From Rikenellaceae bacterium (lineage in GTDB: Bacteria; Bacteroidota; Bacteroidia; Bacteroidales; Rikenellaceae), in NCBI GenBank assembly GCA_031262465.1, contig JAISHQ010000084.1, positions 1-41,398 on the forward strand: 41,398 bases of DNA, given 5' to 3'. The notes beneath the pieces are model-generated. The model was not told where the DNA came from and did no database searches. It saw only the letters and a program-made list of their open reading frames with translations. The position numbers were made by a program, and so were the translations under genes. Shown one piece after another: positions 1-7,440 of this stretch; position 1 is the stretch's first letter; every line of letters begins with the position of its first letter.

Positions 1-231
1 GCCCTGCGCCAGCCCGGTTGTTCGGCCTGTCTGGCCATGAACGCCGACAAGGTGCCGGAGGGGAAATACGCCGTGTCGACCTCCAACCGCAACTTCGAGG
101 GGCGGCAAGGGCCTGGCGCACGCACCCTGTTGGCCGGCCCGTTGGTGGCCGCCGCCGCCGCTGTGACGGGGGTTATCAGCGATCCGAGGGAGGTATTTTC
201 CTTAGATGAGCTTTACGATGGGAACTCCTAA
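1..231 (+). CDS. leuC: 3-isopropylmalate dehydratase large subunit, C-terminal part
   Basis: The gene runs off the left edge; only the last 76 codons are present. LeuC with LeuD isomerises 2-isopropylmalate to 3-isopropylmalate in cytoplasmic leucine synthesis. The fragment opens with [10 protein letters not shown], whose two cysteines match the last [4Fe-4S] ligands of aconitase-family enzymes. It continues with [12 protein letters not shown] and a run of alanines followed by VTG, the family's conserved C-terminal signature. leuD and leuB follow on the same strand, which confirms the assignment. The last two codons and the stop (AAC TCC TAA) lie inside a repeat element whose other copy ends leuD the same way, so the extreme C-terminus appears to come from that element. 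Confidence 0.95.
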   Translation, partial: ALRQPGCSACLAMNADKVPEGKYAVSTSNRNFEGRQGPGARTLLAGPLVAAAAAVTGVISDPREVFSLDELYDGNS

Positions 232-340
232 AAATCCAAAATACTGCGTTACGCTCCCTCGCCAAAATGCTCGAGTACCTTTAGTACACTGCGCTTTTGT
301 CTCGGTCGCAAGCCTTGTCTTTTGAATTTTTAGAAGCCCC
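221..340 (+). repeat. ~120-bp inverted-terminal-repeat element, copy 1 (leuC-leuD gap)
   Basis: Nearly identical to 952-1073. The left end reads GGAACTCCTAAAAATCC; in the second copy the right end, read in reverse complement, is GGAACTTCTTAAAAATTC, giving imperfect ~25-bp terminal inverted repeats. The inside can also fold on itself around a GTAC-nnTTTA-GTAC centre. There is no room for a transposase, so it is MITE-like or REP-like. It carries the leuC stop codon and fills most of the leuC-leuD spacer. In this copy the right terminus is eroded (TAGAAGCCCC instead of TAAGAAGTTCC). Confidence 0.85.
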
Positions 341-371
341 CATTACTAATATTGATAAAAGCCAAACGATT

Positions 372-962
372 ATGTCTATTCCGAAATTTAAAAAATTGGT
401 ATCCAGCGCGATACCGCTCAATATAGAAAATGTCGATACGGATCAGATCATTCCGGCTCGCTTCCTGAAAGCCGTCAAACGCGAGGGCTTCGGCGACAAC
501 CTCTTCCGCGATTGGCGCTATGCCAAAGACGGGAGCCTGATCGCCGATTTTCCGCTCAACAGCGCCACATACAGCGGGCAAATCCTCGTTGCCGGGAAGA
601 ATTTCGGCAGTGGCTCCTCGCGCGAACACGCCGCATGGGCCATTTACGACTATGGGATTCCGGTCGTCGTGTCGAGCTTTTTTGCCGATATTTTCAAGAA
701 TAACGCGCTGAACAACGGCCTGTTACCGTTGCAAGTCTCCGAGGAGTTTCTCCAACGGATATTCTCTGCGATCGAAAAAGAGCCGCAAACCACCTTCGAG
801 GTCGACTTGGAAAACCAGACCTTTACGATCCTCTCCACCGGAGAAAGCACCCCGTTCGAGATCGACAACTACAAAAAAGGGTGCCTGCTCAACGGGTACG
901 ATGATGTGGATTATCTGGTAAGCATTGAACCTGAAATCACAGCCTTTGAACGGAACTCCTAA
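372..962 (+). CDS. leuD: 3-isopropylmalate dehydratase small subunit
   Basis: The 196-aa protein forms the swivel subunit of isopropylmalate isomerase with LeuC. It shows [14 protein letters not shown] near the N-terminus and the [13 protein letters not shown] active-site loop at about residues 76-88, both diagnostic of LeuD, and the length is normal. The ATG at 372 is chosen: the frame stays open upstream to a TTG at 297, but that part lies in the repeat element and adds residues not found in LeuD. As in leuC, the final Asn-Ser-stop is encoded by the left end of a repeat copy, here 952-1073. Confidence 0.96.
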   Translation: MSIPKFKKLVSSAIPLNIENVDTDQIIPARFLKAVKREGFGDNLFRDWRYAKDGSLIADFPLNSATYSGQILVAGKNFGSGSSREHAAWAIYDYGIPVVVSSFFADIFKNNALNNGLLPLQVSEEFLQRIFSAIEKEPQTTFEVDLENQTFTILSTGESTPFEIDNYKKGCLLNGYDDVDYLVSIEPEITAFERNS

Positions 963-1073
963 AAAATCCAAAATACTGCGTTACGCTCCCTCGCCAAAAT
1001 GCTCGAGTACGTTTAGTACACTGCGCTTTTGTCTCGGTCGCAAGCCTTGTCTTTTGAATTTTTAAGAAGTTCC
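952..1073 (+). repeat. ~120-bp inverted-terminal-repeat element, copy 2 (leuD-leuB gap)
   Basis: Direct repeat of 221-340 with a few substitutions and single-base indels. Both termini are intact: GGAACTCCT on the left and AGAAGTTCC on the right. The leuD stop (960-962) is inside the element. The element ends 11 bases before the leuB start, so it makes up nearly the whole spacer and would be transcribed as an imperfect hairpin in the leu mRNA. Confidence 0.87.
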
Positions 1074-1084
1074 ACTAATATAAA

Positions 1085-2158
1085 ATGGAAATGGAACAAA
1101 AAATAGCCTTATTGGCCGGTGACGGCATCGGGCCGGAGATCATCCGGGAAGCGGTCAAAGTGATGGATGCCGTGGGCGCGAAATTCGGCCACCGGTTCAC
1201 CTACGAGAAGGGTTTGGTCGGCGCGGCGGCCATTGATGCCACGGGCGACCCCTACCCGGAGGCCACCCATCGGATTTGTCAGGAGGCCGGAATCGTGCTT
1301 TTTGGCGCGATCGGCGACCCGAAATACGACAACGACCCCTCGGCCAAGGTGCGCCCGGAGCAAGGGTTGTTGCGGATGCGTAAATCGCTGGGACTCTTCG
1401 CCAACATCCGCCCGTTGGTCATGTTCGACGCGCTGGCCGACCGTTCGCCGCTGAAGCGCGAGATCGTGCAGGGGGCCGATTTTGTCTGCATCCGCGAATT
1501 GACCGGCGGAATGTACTTCGGCCGGCCACAGGGGCGCAGTGAAGACGGCAACACGGCCTATGACACCTGTGTTTACACCCGCGAGGAGGTCGAACGCATC
1601 CTGCATCTGGCGTTCAAACAGGCACAAACGCGCCGCAAAAAGCTGACGGTGGTCGACAAGGCCAACGTCATCGCCACCTCGCGCCTGTGGCGGCAAATCG
1701 CCCAAGAGCTGGCACCTGCCTATCCCGATGTGACGCTGGAGCACATGTTTGTCGACAACGCGGCGATGCAGTTGATCCAATGGCCGACGCGATTCGACGT
1801 GATCGTGACCGAAAACCTCTTCGGGGACATCCTGACCGACGAGGCAAGTGTCATCAGCGGCTCGCTGGGGATGTTGCCCTCGGCCTCGGTCGGTGCCGAA
1901 GTCGCCCTGTTCGAGCCGATCCACGGATCGTACCCGCAGGCGGCAGGCAAAAACATCGCCAACCCGATGGCCACCATCCTTTCGGCGGCCATGTTGTTGG
2001 AACACATCGGTTTGCGTCAAGAGGGCGCGGCAGTTCGCAGTGCGATCGACGAAGCCGTTCGCTCGGGAATCGTCACCGAAGACATCGCCGAAAAAGGAGT
2101 CCAAACCTACACCACCTCACAAGTGGGCGACTACGTCGCGGCATTCATCCGAGGCTAA
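1085..2158 (+). CDS. leuB: 3-isopropylmalate dehydrogenase
   Basis: The 357-aa NAD-dependent enzyme oxidises and decarboxylates 3-isopropylmalate to 2-oxoisocaproate, the third leucine-specific step. Family features are the N-terminal [11 protein letters not shown], the substrate-binding arginines in [16 protein letters not shown], the [10 protein letters not shown] segment, the Lys of VDKANV, and the metal-binding [12 protein letters not shown] followed by [10 protein letters not shown]. The length matches the family. The start is ATG at 1085; an in-frame ATG two codons later is the alternative. It is the last leu gene in the window, and leuA must lie to the left or elsewhere. Confidence 0.97.
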   Translation: MEMEQKIALLAGDGIGPEIIREAVKVMDAVGAKFGHRFTYEKGLVGAAAIDATGDPYPEATHRICQEAGIVLFGAIGDPKYDNDPSAKVRPEQGLLRMRKSLGLFANIRPLVMFDALADRSPLKREIVQGADFVCIRELTGGMYFGRPQGRSEDGNTAYDTCVYTREEVERILHLAFKQAQTRRKKLTVVDKANVIATSRLWRQIAQELAPAYPDVTLEHMFVDNAAMQLIQWPTRFDVIVTENLFGDILTDEASVISGSLGMLPSASVGAEVALFEPIHGSYPQAAGKNIANPMATILSAAMLLEHIGLRQEGAAVRSAIDEAVRSGIVTEDIAEKGVQTYTTSQVGDYVAAFIRG

Positions 2159-2197
2159 TTTTTCAGCCTTTAACTGCGACTTCGCCCGACTTGAACT

Positions 2198-2398
2198 GCC
2201 GCTTTTAGAAAGCGGCGCAAATCGTCGCCTTTTGTAAAAGGCGACACCGAAAACTTTTCTGCTTGGGTTCGCAGGGCGAAAATTCCCTGCGGGAATAACC
2301 CTTTTGTTCCGGATACCCCTCTGCCTTCAAGCGAGCTTGGGCAGGGGTATCCAAAACAAAAGGCATTCACATCCTGCGGAGTGAATGTTTTCGCCCTG
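2198..2398 (+). repeat. structured repeat with two hairpins and a four-way junction, copy 1
   Basis: Lies in the 343-base gap between leuB and the radical SAM gene. Helices in order: hairpin A at 2198-2216 (8 bp, loop TAG); hairpin B at 2224-2245 (10 bp); outer stem P1 CAGGGCGAAAA at 2272-2282 pairing with 2388-2398; P2 at 2283-2295 (TTCCC-TGC-GGGAA); long arm P3 at 2299-2363 with GGATACCCCT pairing AGGGGTATCC; P4 at 2364-2387 (CATTCAC pairing GTGAATG). P1, P2, P4 and P1' abut with no spare bases, and only three or four bases separate P2 from P3. The copy at 7026-7220 keeps the fold with compensatory changes. No protein is encoded. Whether it acts as RNA or as cruciform DNA is unknown. The remaining bases to 2501 are AT-rich with no other clear signal. 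Confidence 0.8.
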
Positions 2399-2501
2399 AA
2401 AACAAAGCAATTATGAGTTACAAATTATGGCTTTGCCACGTAAAAAAGTAAGGCCGAGCAAAGAAAAATAATTCATAATTCATCATTTATAATTCATAAA
2501 A

Positions 2502-3272
2502 ATGTCGCTTTTTCATTCCGTTATTTTCGGTCCGATTCAGAGTCGGCGGTTGGGTACGTCGTTGGGTGTGAACCTGTTGCCGGTGGATAATAAGCTCTGC
2601 ACGTTCAACTGCATCTATTGCGAATGTGGCTGGAACACGCCGGGGGTCAAGCCCCGTTTCAACTCGCGGGAGACGGTTCGGCAGGCGTTGCGGGAGGCGT
2701 TGACCCGCATGGCCGCCGAGGGTAAAACGCTGGATGTCATTACTTTTTCCGGCAACGGAGAGCCGACGATGCACCCCGATTTCGAGGGCATTATCGACGA
2801 CACCTTGGCTCTGCGCGATGCCCTGATGCCGATGGCTAAGGTCAGCGTGCTGAGCAACGCGACGTTGATCGGCAGGGAGTCGGTGCGCCGCGCCCTGATG
2901 AAGGTCGACAACAACATCCTGAAGCTCGATTCGGCCTTTGACGATACCGTGCGCCGGATCGACGGCCCAGCCAATCCGGACTATACGGTGGCTTCGACCG
3001 TGGAAAACCTCCGCAAATTCAACGGCAAATTCATCCTCCAAACCATGTTCCTGCGGGGCACGTTCAACGGCGAGCCGATCGACAACACGACCCAGCGGGA
3101 GGTCGACGGCTGGCTTGCGCTGGTCGATGACCTGCGACCCGAAAAGGTGATGATCTACACGATCGACCGCGACACCCCGGCCAAAGACTTGCATAAAGTC
3201 AGCTTGGACGAGCTGAATCGCATTGCCGAGCGGGTTAGGGCATTGGGCATTCCGTGCAGTGTCTCTGGATAA
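2502..3272 (+). CDS. radical SAM protein, function unknown
   Basis: The 256-aa protein has CTFNCIYCECG at residues 33-43, a CxxxCxxC motif that binds the radical-SAM [4Fe-4S] cluster. TFSGNGEPTMHPDF at about residue 84 is the GGE-type SAM-binding strand. It resembles the COG0731-type radical SAM proteins (relatives of wybutosine enzymes) common in Bacteroidales, but the substrate cannot be read from the sequence. There are no extra C-terminal cysteines or SPASM domain. It stands alone, behind the structured repeat and ahead of the YtxH cluster. Confidence 0.85.
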   Translation: MSLFHSVIFGPIQSRRLGTSLGVNLLPVDNKLCTFNCIYCECGWNTPGVKPRFNSRETVRQALREALTRMAAEGKTLDVITFSGNGEPTMHPDFEGIIDDTLALRDALMPMAKVSVLSNATLIGRESVRRALMKVDNNILKLDSAFDDTVRRIDGPANPDYTVASTVENLRKFNGKFILQTMFLRGTFNGEPIDNTTQREVDGWLALVDDLRPEKVMIYTIDRDTPAKDLHKVSLDELNRIAERVRALGIPCSVSG

Positions 3273-3311
3273 ATGAGAACCCCTTAAAACCCCAAAATAC
3301 TTCCTCTTTTT

Positions 3312-3341
3312 GAGCTTGTTTGGAAAAATCCGAACAAGCTC
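3312..3341. repeat. 30-bp palindrome with GAGCTTGTTTGGA ends, possible terminator
   Basis: GAGCTTGTTTGGA is followed by AAAA and its near-perfect complement TCCGAACAAGCTC, making a 13-bp stem with one mismatch. It lies 40 bases after the radical SAM stop. No clean T-tract follows, only CTTATATTTA, so termination is uncertain. The arm also occurs singly at 13930-13942 and, shortened and reversed, at 35255-35265. This suggests inverted-repeat ends of a lost mobile element. Confidence 0.5.
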
Positions 3342-3409
3342 TTATATTTATGGATTGGTTTTTGCATCGCTCTTTTGCTTTAGAACTTATAAAAACATAA
3401 AAAAATACG

Positions 3410-3646
3410 ATGATGAGAGCAAAAGATGTGATGTTATTTTTGGGCGGTGCGGCCCTCGGTGCGGTGGCAGGCCTGTTGTTGGCACCGGAAAGCGGCAAGA
3501 AGACACGCCGCCGGGTACAACGTTTCTACGAAGATGAGAGAGACCGGCTGATTGACACCTATCAGCAAGTGCGCGACGAGGTGGGAACCGAAGCGAAAAA
3601 AATCGGCAAAAAAGTAAAACGCGAGATCAAAGCCTATACAAAATAG
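3410..3646 (+). CDS. YtxH-like small membrane protein
   Basis: The 78-aa protein begins with a short hydrophobic stretch (VMLFLGGAALGAVAGLLLAPESGKKTR). The GxxxGxxxGLLLAPxSGxxTR pattern is typical of YtxH-family proteins, which sit in the inner membrane with a charged helical tail. The tail here is rich in Lys, Arg, Glu and Asp and likely coiled. The start may be either of the two consecutive ATGs at 3410 and 3413. It is 19 bases upstream of the holin-X gene and co-oriented with two more small genes. In Bacillus YtxH is stress-associated; the role here is not established. Confidence 0.8.
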   Translation: MMRAKDVMLFLGGAALGAVAGLLLAPESGKKTRRRVQRFYEDERDRLIDTYQQVRDEVGTEAKKIGKKVKREIKAYTK

Positions 3647-3665
3647 ACCCTTACACGATTCAGGC

Positions 3666-4025
3666 ATGGAAAAAGAAGAGATCAAAAACCGCTTCGAGGA
3701 GACGGCACAGGACTTGTTCGAGTACGGCAAATTGCAGGTAGACGGCCTAAAACTGCGCCTGTTGGAGAGCCTCTCAACGCTTTTCGACAGCGTTTTCACC
3801 GCCTTTGTCCTGCTGTTTTTGGGCACAATCGCGTTGCTGTTCCTCGCCGTGACCCTCATGCTGGTGCTGGCCGAGCTGACCGGTTCGCTTCTGTTGAGCG
3901 CGGCCATCATGACCGGGGTGTTGATCCTGCTGATCGTCATCATTTACGTCCGCCGTAAAAAGCTCTTCATCGACATGATCGTTCGGATGCTGAGTAAGTT
4001 ATTGTTCGAAAAAGAGAAGGAGTAG
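3666..4025 (+). CDS. holin-X family (phage holin superfamily III-like) membrane protein
   Basis: The 119-aa protein has an amphipathic N-terminal helix (residues 1-35). Two transmembrane helices follow at about 42-68 and 72-94, then a basic cytoplasmic tail (RRKKLF). The architecture matches chromosomal putative holin-X proteins, which despite the name are core envelope proteins in Bacteroidota and usually follow a YtxH gene, as here. No lysis genes are nearby, so it is not read as a phage gene. Only 5 bases separate it from the next gene, which suggests one transcript. Confidence 0.78.
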   Translation: MEKEEIKNRFEETAQDLFEYGKLQVDGLKLRLLESLSTLFDSVFTAFVLLFLGTIALLFLAVTLMLVLAELTGSLLLSAAIMTGVLILLIVIIYVRRKKLFIDMIVRMLSKLLFEKEKE

Positions 4026-4030
4026 AGCGT

Positions 4031-4474
4031 ATGGAAAATCGGGTAGATTACAGCCAACTGCGTAGTATGCAGGAGCTTCGCCAAGAGCGATTGCGCATCA
4101 AAGTGGAACTTGAACGGAACAAGCGCATGATTGGCCGCGATAGGAATCGGGTCGAAGAGTTGCTCACTCCCCAATTTTGGATGGATCAGCTCTCCATCAA
4201 ATTGGCCGAAATGATCGAAGAGGCGACTGCGCAGGTGGCTTCGCGGATTCGCGGGTTCTCTTCAACGCTGGGGTTCCTCAGCGATCTGGTCATCAAGCTG
4301 ACCCGGGGATTCCGCCGTCCGACTCCTGCCTCATACCACGAGCGCACCCTCTCCCGCCGTTACAAACCGGCGCGCGAGGTTTATTACGAAGAAGAAGCGT
4401 TCGATCCGGACGAAGATTTTGCGCCGGAAGAAACGTTTGACAACCTGCCTTATGACGGTAACCGAAGCTGTTAA
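4031..4474 (+). CDS. hypothetical protein of the YtxH/holin-X cluster
   Basis: The 147-aa soluble protein has a charged, probably coiled-coil N-terminus (residues 8-48), an amphipathic middle (50-95) and an acidic, disordered-looking tail rich in Glu, Asp, Pro and Tyr (about 105-140). No catalytic motif is visible. It starts 5 bases after the holin-X stop, so co-translation is likely. Similar genes of unknown function close the YtxH/holin trio in other Bacteroidales, as I recall the arrangement. I do not assign a function. Confidence 0.75.
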   Translation: MENRVDYSQLRSMQELRQERLRIKVELERNKRMIGRDRNRVEELLTPQFWMDQLSIKLAEMIEEATAQVASRIRGFSSTLGFLSDLVIKLTRGFRRPTPASYHERTLSRRYKPAREVYYEEEAFDPDEDFAPEETFDNLPYDGNRSC

Positions 4475-4540
4475 GCATTGTTTATCTGACTATTATATCG
4501 TTATCCCATCATTTATTAATTTGTAAAAATACTTATTCTT

Positions 4541-5167
4541 ATGGAACAAATGTTTGACTCACTGAAAACGCTGATCGACTCGGAACTTCCCAAAGCGGCG
4601 GCGGCGGTGGGAGAGCCGGAGAGCAAAGTCTCCCGAGCCGTTCCGGCCATCCTCTCCGGAATTTTGGCCAAATTGACCAACAAAGGCGCGACTGCTTCCG
4701 TTGAGTCTGCGCTCCGAGAGGGTGAAAAGACACCGATCCTCACCCAACTCGACACGATCTTCGGCGGCAAAGCCAGTCGCGAGCAAGAGGCCGTGGGCAA
4801 TAAACTGATCCAGGCCATCATGGGCGGTAAGGCGGGCGAGTTTACCGCCGCCATTTCCAACTATTCGGGTGTCAGCCAATCCAGCTCCAACAAGCTGACC
4901 GCCATGGTATCGACCGTCGTAGCCGGTTTTCTGGGCAATCAATTAAGCACCGGCAATACCAAAGCATTCAATCTGTTGGGCGACCTGAGAAAAGAAAAAA
5001 GCCATTTTGCCGCAAAGATTCCTTCGGGTGTTCAATCGGCACTCGGACTGAGTAACCAATACATCTTCGACTCGAATACGAAGCAGAACAAAAAAGGAGG
5101 CCTGCTGGTCTGGTTGACCCTCTCTGTCGCACTGGTTCTGTTGTTGGTCTTCGGAATTAACTCCTGA
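4541..5167 (+). CDS. DUF937 family protein with C-terminal membrane anchor
   Basis: The 208-aa protein has an N-terminal helical region (MFDSLKTLIDSELP, then ...AVPAILSGILAKL...) matching DUF937-type proteins. This is followed by a Gly/Ser/Asn-rich middle and one strong C-terminal transmembrane segment at about residues 186-205 (LLVWLTLSVALVLLLVFGI). Other DUF937 proteins in this phylum carry an OmpA-like domain behind this segment; here the protein stops right after it. It lies 66 bases from the previous gene, and a terminator follows at 5214. No function is established for the family. Confidence 0.72.
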   Translation: MEQMFDSLKTLIDSELPKAAAAVGEPESKVSRAVPAILSGILAKLTNKGATASVESALREGEKTPILTQLDTIFGGKASREQEAVGNKLIQAIMGGKAGEFTAAISNYSGVSQSSSNKLTAMVSTVVAGFLGNQLSTGNTKAFNLLGDLRKEKSHFAAKIPSGVQSALGLSNQYIFDSNTKQNKKGGLLVWLTLSVALVLLLVFGINS

Positions 5168-5177
5168 CGCGACGCTG

Positions 5178-5190
5178 GTTCTCTAAGAAC
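5178..5190. repeat. 13-bp palindrome GTTCTCTAAGAAC
   Basis: This sequence also occurs at 7488-7500 and inverted at 7030-7042, each time just beyond the 3' end of a gene (DUF937 gene, efp, prmC). At 7030 it forms hairpin A of the four-way-junction repeat, so the other two sites may be fragments of that repeat. A role as a protein-binding site cannot be excluded. Confidence 0.55.
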
Positions 5191-5213
5191 AGTTCGAGGC
5201 GGGAAAAGCCGTC

Positions 5214-5250
5214 ACAGTCGTCTTAGTTAAAGACGACTGTTTTATTTTTG
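5214..5250 (+). terminator. intrinsic terminator of the DUF937 gene, overlapping the end of purU
   Basis: ACAGTCGTCTT (5214-5224) pairs perfectly with AAGACGACTGT (5230-5240) across a 5-base loop. It is followed by TTTATTTTT, a good T-tract for the plus strand. The hairpin contains the last purU codons and its stop codon, so one sequence both ends the plus-strand transcript and encodes the PurU C-terminus. A weaker terminator for purU on the minus strand is also possible. Confidence 0.82.
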
Positions 5251-6101
5251 TAGGTGAGGATTTTGCGGTCGATGTGTTTTTCGACGGCGCGGGAGAGGAC
5301 AATTTTTTCCAGGTCTTGTCCCTTGTGGATCAAGTCTTTAACCGTATTTTTGTGGGAAATTCTGGCGATGTCTTGCCCGATGATCGGCCCGGCGTCGAGT
5401 TCGGCGGTCACGTAATGGCTGGTGGCTCCGATGAGCTTCACCCCCCGTTCGTAGGCCGCGTGATAGGGCTTCGCGCCGATAAAGGCCGGCAGAAACGAAT
5501 GGTGGATGTTGATGATCCGATTGGGATAGGCCTCGATCATCTTCTCGGGGATGATCTGCATATAACGCGCCAGCGTGATGAAGTCAATCCGCTGTTGGGC
5601 AAGCAGTTCGAGCATAGCATCGGCCTGTTCCTCGCGGTTGTCTTTGTTGACCGGAAAATAAAAATAGGGGATTTCGAAGCGTTCGGCCACCCATTGCATA
5701 TCGGGGTGATTGCTGATAATCAGCGGGATTTCGACCTTCCACTCCCCGGCCGTATAGCGCGCCAGAAGGTCGAAGAGGCAGTGCGACATTTTGGAGACAA
5801 AAATCGCCATGCGCGGGGTGTAATCCGAAAAATAGATGCGATAATACATCTGGAATTTCTGCGCATAGAGCGTATCGAAATATTCGGCAATGCGCTCCTG
5901 CGGGATAACAAAATGCTTCAATTCCCACTCCACGCGCATGAAAAAGACCTTTTGTTCGCGGTCGACGTGCTGGTCGAGGTAGACGATATTCCCCCCGTTG
6001 ACGTTGATAAAATCGGTCACCGTGGCCAAAATCCCCGATTGGTCGGGACAGTGGATCAGCAAAATCGCCGTATTTCCGTTCTCTGCCTTGATTGAATCCA
6101 T
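5223..6101 (-). CDS. purU: formyltetrahydrofolate deformylase
   Basis: The 292-aa enzyme hydrolyses 10-formyl-tetrahydrofolate to formate and THF, balancing one-carbon pools. An N-terminal ACT domain (about residues 8-85: LLIHCPDQSGILATVTDFI) is followed by a formyltransferase domain. The latter shows NIHHSFLPAFIGAKPYH, GATSHYVT and LDAGPIIGQD, which contain the catalytic Asn, His and Asp of the family. Length is typical. The ATG at 6101 lies 20 bases below a TATATTTG box. It is monocistronic and convergent with the DUF937 gene. Confidence 0.96.
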   Translation of the reverse strand: MDSIKAENGNTAILLIHCPDQSGILATVTDFINVNGGNIVYLDQHVDREQKVFFMRVEWELKHFVIPQERIAEYFDTLYAQKFQMYYRIYFSDYTPRMAIFVSKMSHCLFDLLARYTAGEWKVEIPLIISNHPDMQWVAERFEIPYFYFPVNKDNREEQADAMLELLAQQRIDFITLARYMQIIPEKMIEAYPNRIINIHHSFLPAFIGAKPYHAAYERGVKLIGATSHYVTAELDAGPIIGQDIARISHKNTVKDLIHKGQDLEKIVLSRAVEKHIDRKILTYKNKTVVFN

Positions 6102-6121
6102 AACTGAATCTGTTAAAGCAA

Positions 6122-6178
6122 CAAATATAGTACATTTTGGTCGGAATCGGGGGCTGTACGACGAAAATCGTATCTTTG
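6122..6178. promoter_or_regulatory. divergent purU / prmC promoter region
   Basis: Two Bacteroidota-type -7 boxes (TAnnTTTG) face away from each other. TATATTTG on the minus strand (6129-6122) serves purU, and TATCTTTG on the plus strand (6171-6178) serves prmC. Neither has a clear TTTG -33 element at the usual ~20-base spacing. The plus-strand box ends only four bases before the prmC ATG, so the prmC mRNA would be leaderless or nearly so. Confidence 0.65.
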
Positions 6179-6182
6179 CTCC

Positions 6183-7025
6183 ATGAAGCGCAAAACTTTG
6201 TTCGACGAAATACGCCGAGAATTGTCCGGAATCTACCCGCCTCGCGAAGCCGAGGCCATCACCCTGCGGCTGTTCGAGGAGCTGTTACAGGTCAGCCGAA
6301 CGGCCCTTTACCTCAACCCGGAAGCCCCGGTCGAAGCCCCTGCGGTCGTAGAGCGCGCCCTGTCGGAGCTGAAGCAAGGGCGGCCGGTGCAGTATGTGTT
6401 GGGCGAAACGGAGTTTTATGGCTTGAGGCTGAGGGTCGACGGAAACGTGCTGATCCCCCGCCCGGAGACCGAAGAGTTGGTGCGCCGGGTGCTGACCGAG
6501 AACGTCGCCGGAGGCGATTTCCGCGTGTTGGACATCGGTACCGGGAGCGGCGCGATCGCCATTGCGCTGGCTCAGGCGTGGCCCGAGGCGGTGGTCGAGG
6601 CGATCGACATTTCGTCGGGGGCGTTACAGGTTGCCCGCGAAAATGCGCAAAGAAACGGGGTGCAAGTTCGTTTTTTGGCCTGCGATATTTTACAAGAGGT
6701 GCCCTCGGGGCGGTTCGATGTGATCGTCAGCAATCCGCCTTATGTGCGTCCATCGGAGCGTGCACAAATGCACCCTAATGTGCTCGATCACGAACCGGAG
6801 CTGGCGCTTTTTGTGCCGGAAGACGACCCGTTGCTCTTTTACCGGCGGATCGCCACCGTGGCTCAGGAGCTTCTGCAACCCGGCGGACGGCTTTATTTTG
6901 AGATCAACGAGGCGATGGGCAACGAAATCGCCCGCCTGCTCACCCGCCTCGGATACACCCGCATCGAAATCCACACCGACCTCTCCGGCAAAGACCGCAT
7001 CGCCAGGGCCATTGCTCCGGAGTAA
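6183..7025 (+). CDS. prmC: peptide chain release factor N5-glutamine methyltransferase
   Basis: The 280-aa protein methylates the GGQ glutamine of release factors 1 and 2. An N-terminal helical domain (1-75) precedes the QYVLGETEFYG segment, which is typical of PrmC. The SAM-binding LDIGTGSGAIAIAL lies at about 118-131. The substrate-amide motif NPPYV near 183 is followed by the usual REP/EP-type stretch (DHEPELALFVPEDD). The ATG at 6183 sits directly behind the -7 box. The stop codon at 7023-7025 directly abuts hairpin A of the structured repeat. Confidence 0.95.
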   Translation: MKRKTLFDEIRRELSGIYPPREAEAITLRLFEELLQVSRTALYLNPEAPVEAPAVVERALSELKQGRPVQYVLGETEFYGLRLRVDGNVLIPRPETEELVRRVLTENVAGGDFRVLDIGTGSGAIAIALAQAWPEAVVEAIDISSGALQVARENAQRNGVQVRFLACDILQEVPSGRFDVIVSNPPYVRPSERAQMHPNVLDHEPELALFVPEDDPLLFYRRIATVAQELLQPGGRLYFEINEAMGNEIARLLTRLGYTRIEIHTDLSGKDRIARAIAPE

Positions 7026-7220
7026 CGCTGTTCTTAGAGAACCAGCGCGCCTTTTTGAAAAAAGGCGCCCCAAAAACTTTTGTGCTTGGGCTTGCAGGGC
7101 GAAAATTCCCTACGGGAACTTCCGTTTATTCGAGACACCCCTTTGCTTTCACGCAAGCGTGAGCAGGGGTGTCCCGAACAAGCGGCATTCATCTCCTGCG
7201 GAGTGAATGTTTTCGCCCTG
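7026..7220 (+). repeat. structured repeat with two hairpins and a four-way junction, copy 2
   Basis: Same plan as 2198-2398. Hairpin A is at 7026-7047 (CGCTGTTCT-TAG-AGAA-C-CAGCG); hairpin B at 7047-7068 (GCGCCTTTTT pairing AAAAAGGCGC); P1 at 7095-7105 pairing 7210-7220; P2 at 7106-7118 (TTCCC-TAC-GGGAA); P3 at 7122-7185 (GACACCCCT pairing AGGGGTGTC); P4 at 7186-7209 (CATTCA..CTCC pairing GGAGTGAATG). P1 and the P2 stem are identical in both copies. P3, its tip, and hairpins A and B differ but pairing is kept. It follows the prmC stop without a gap, so it may shape the prmC 3' end. Confidence 0.8.
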
Positions 7221-7280
7221 AAAACTCTACTCACGTCAGTTCCCATTTGTTCTCCTAAAAATACAAACAAGGAATCCCTA

Positions 7281-7433
7281 TCGGTTCGCAGAACCGACGA
7301 ACGAACCCCAATCGAGACGTGCGGTGTTTGACGACCGTTAGGAGCGAAGCGACTAAAAGGGAGGAGTTACACGTGAGATTGGGGTTCTTGAATTTTCTTT
7401 GCTACTTTCTTTGTTTCAAGACAAAGAAAGTAG
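7281..7433. repeat. cluster of inverted repeats between prmC and efp
   Basis: Three foldbacks lie in this otherwise empty stretch. CGGTTC-GCA-GAACCG is at 7282-7296. A 17-18-bp arm pair at 7304-7321 (AACCCCAATCGAGACGTG) and 7370-7386 encloses about 48 bases. A perfect 13-bp hairpin is at 7402-7433 (CTACTTTCTTTGT, loop TTCAAG). I see no credible gene here. The arms resemble degenerate ends of mobile elements, and the last hairpin might stop transcription. Confidence 0.6.
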
Positions 7434-7440
7434 ATAAACA

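Noticed and set aside
297..371. N-terminal extension of leuD from a TTG at 297
   Set aside because: The extension is encoded by the repeat element and matches nothing in LeuD; the ATG at 372 gives the family's normal N-terminus.
3275..3306. Another copy of the leu-operon repeat terminus after the radical SAM stop
   Set aside because: GAACCCCTTAAAACCCCAAAATACT resembles the repeat end but has too many differences to claim; left as a possible degenerate remnant.
3666..4025. Phage holin as a sign of a prophage
   Set aside because: No endolysin, structural, integrase or att-like sequence is nearby; YtxH plus holin-X is a common chromosomal cluster in this phylum.
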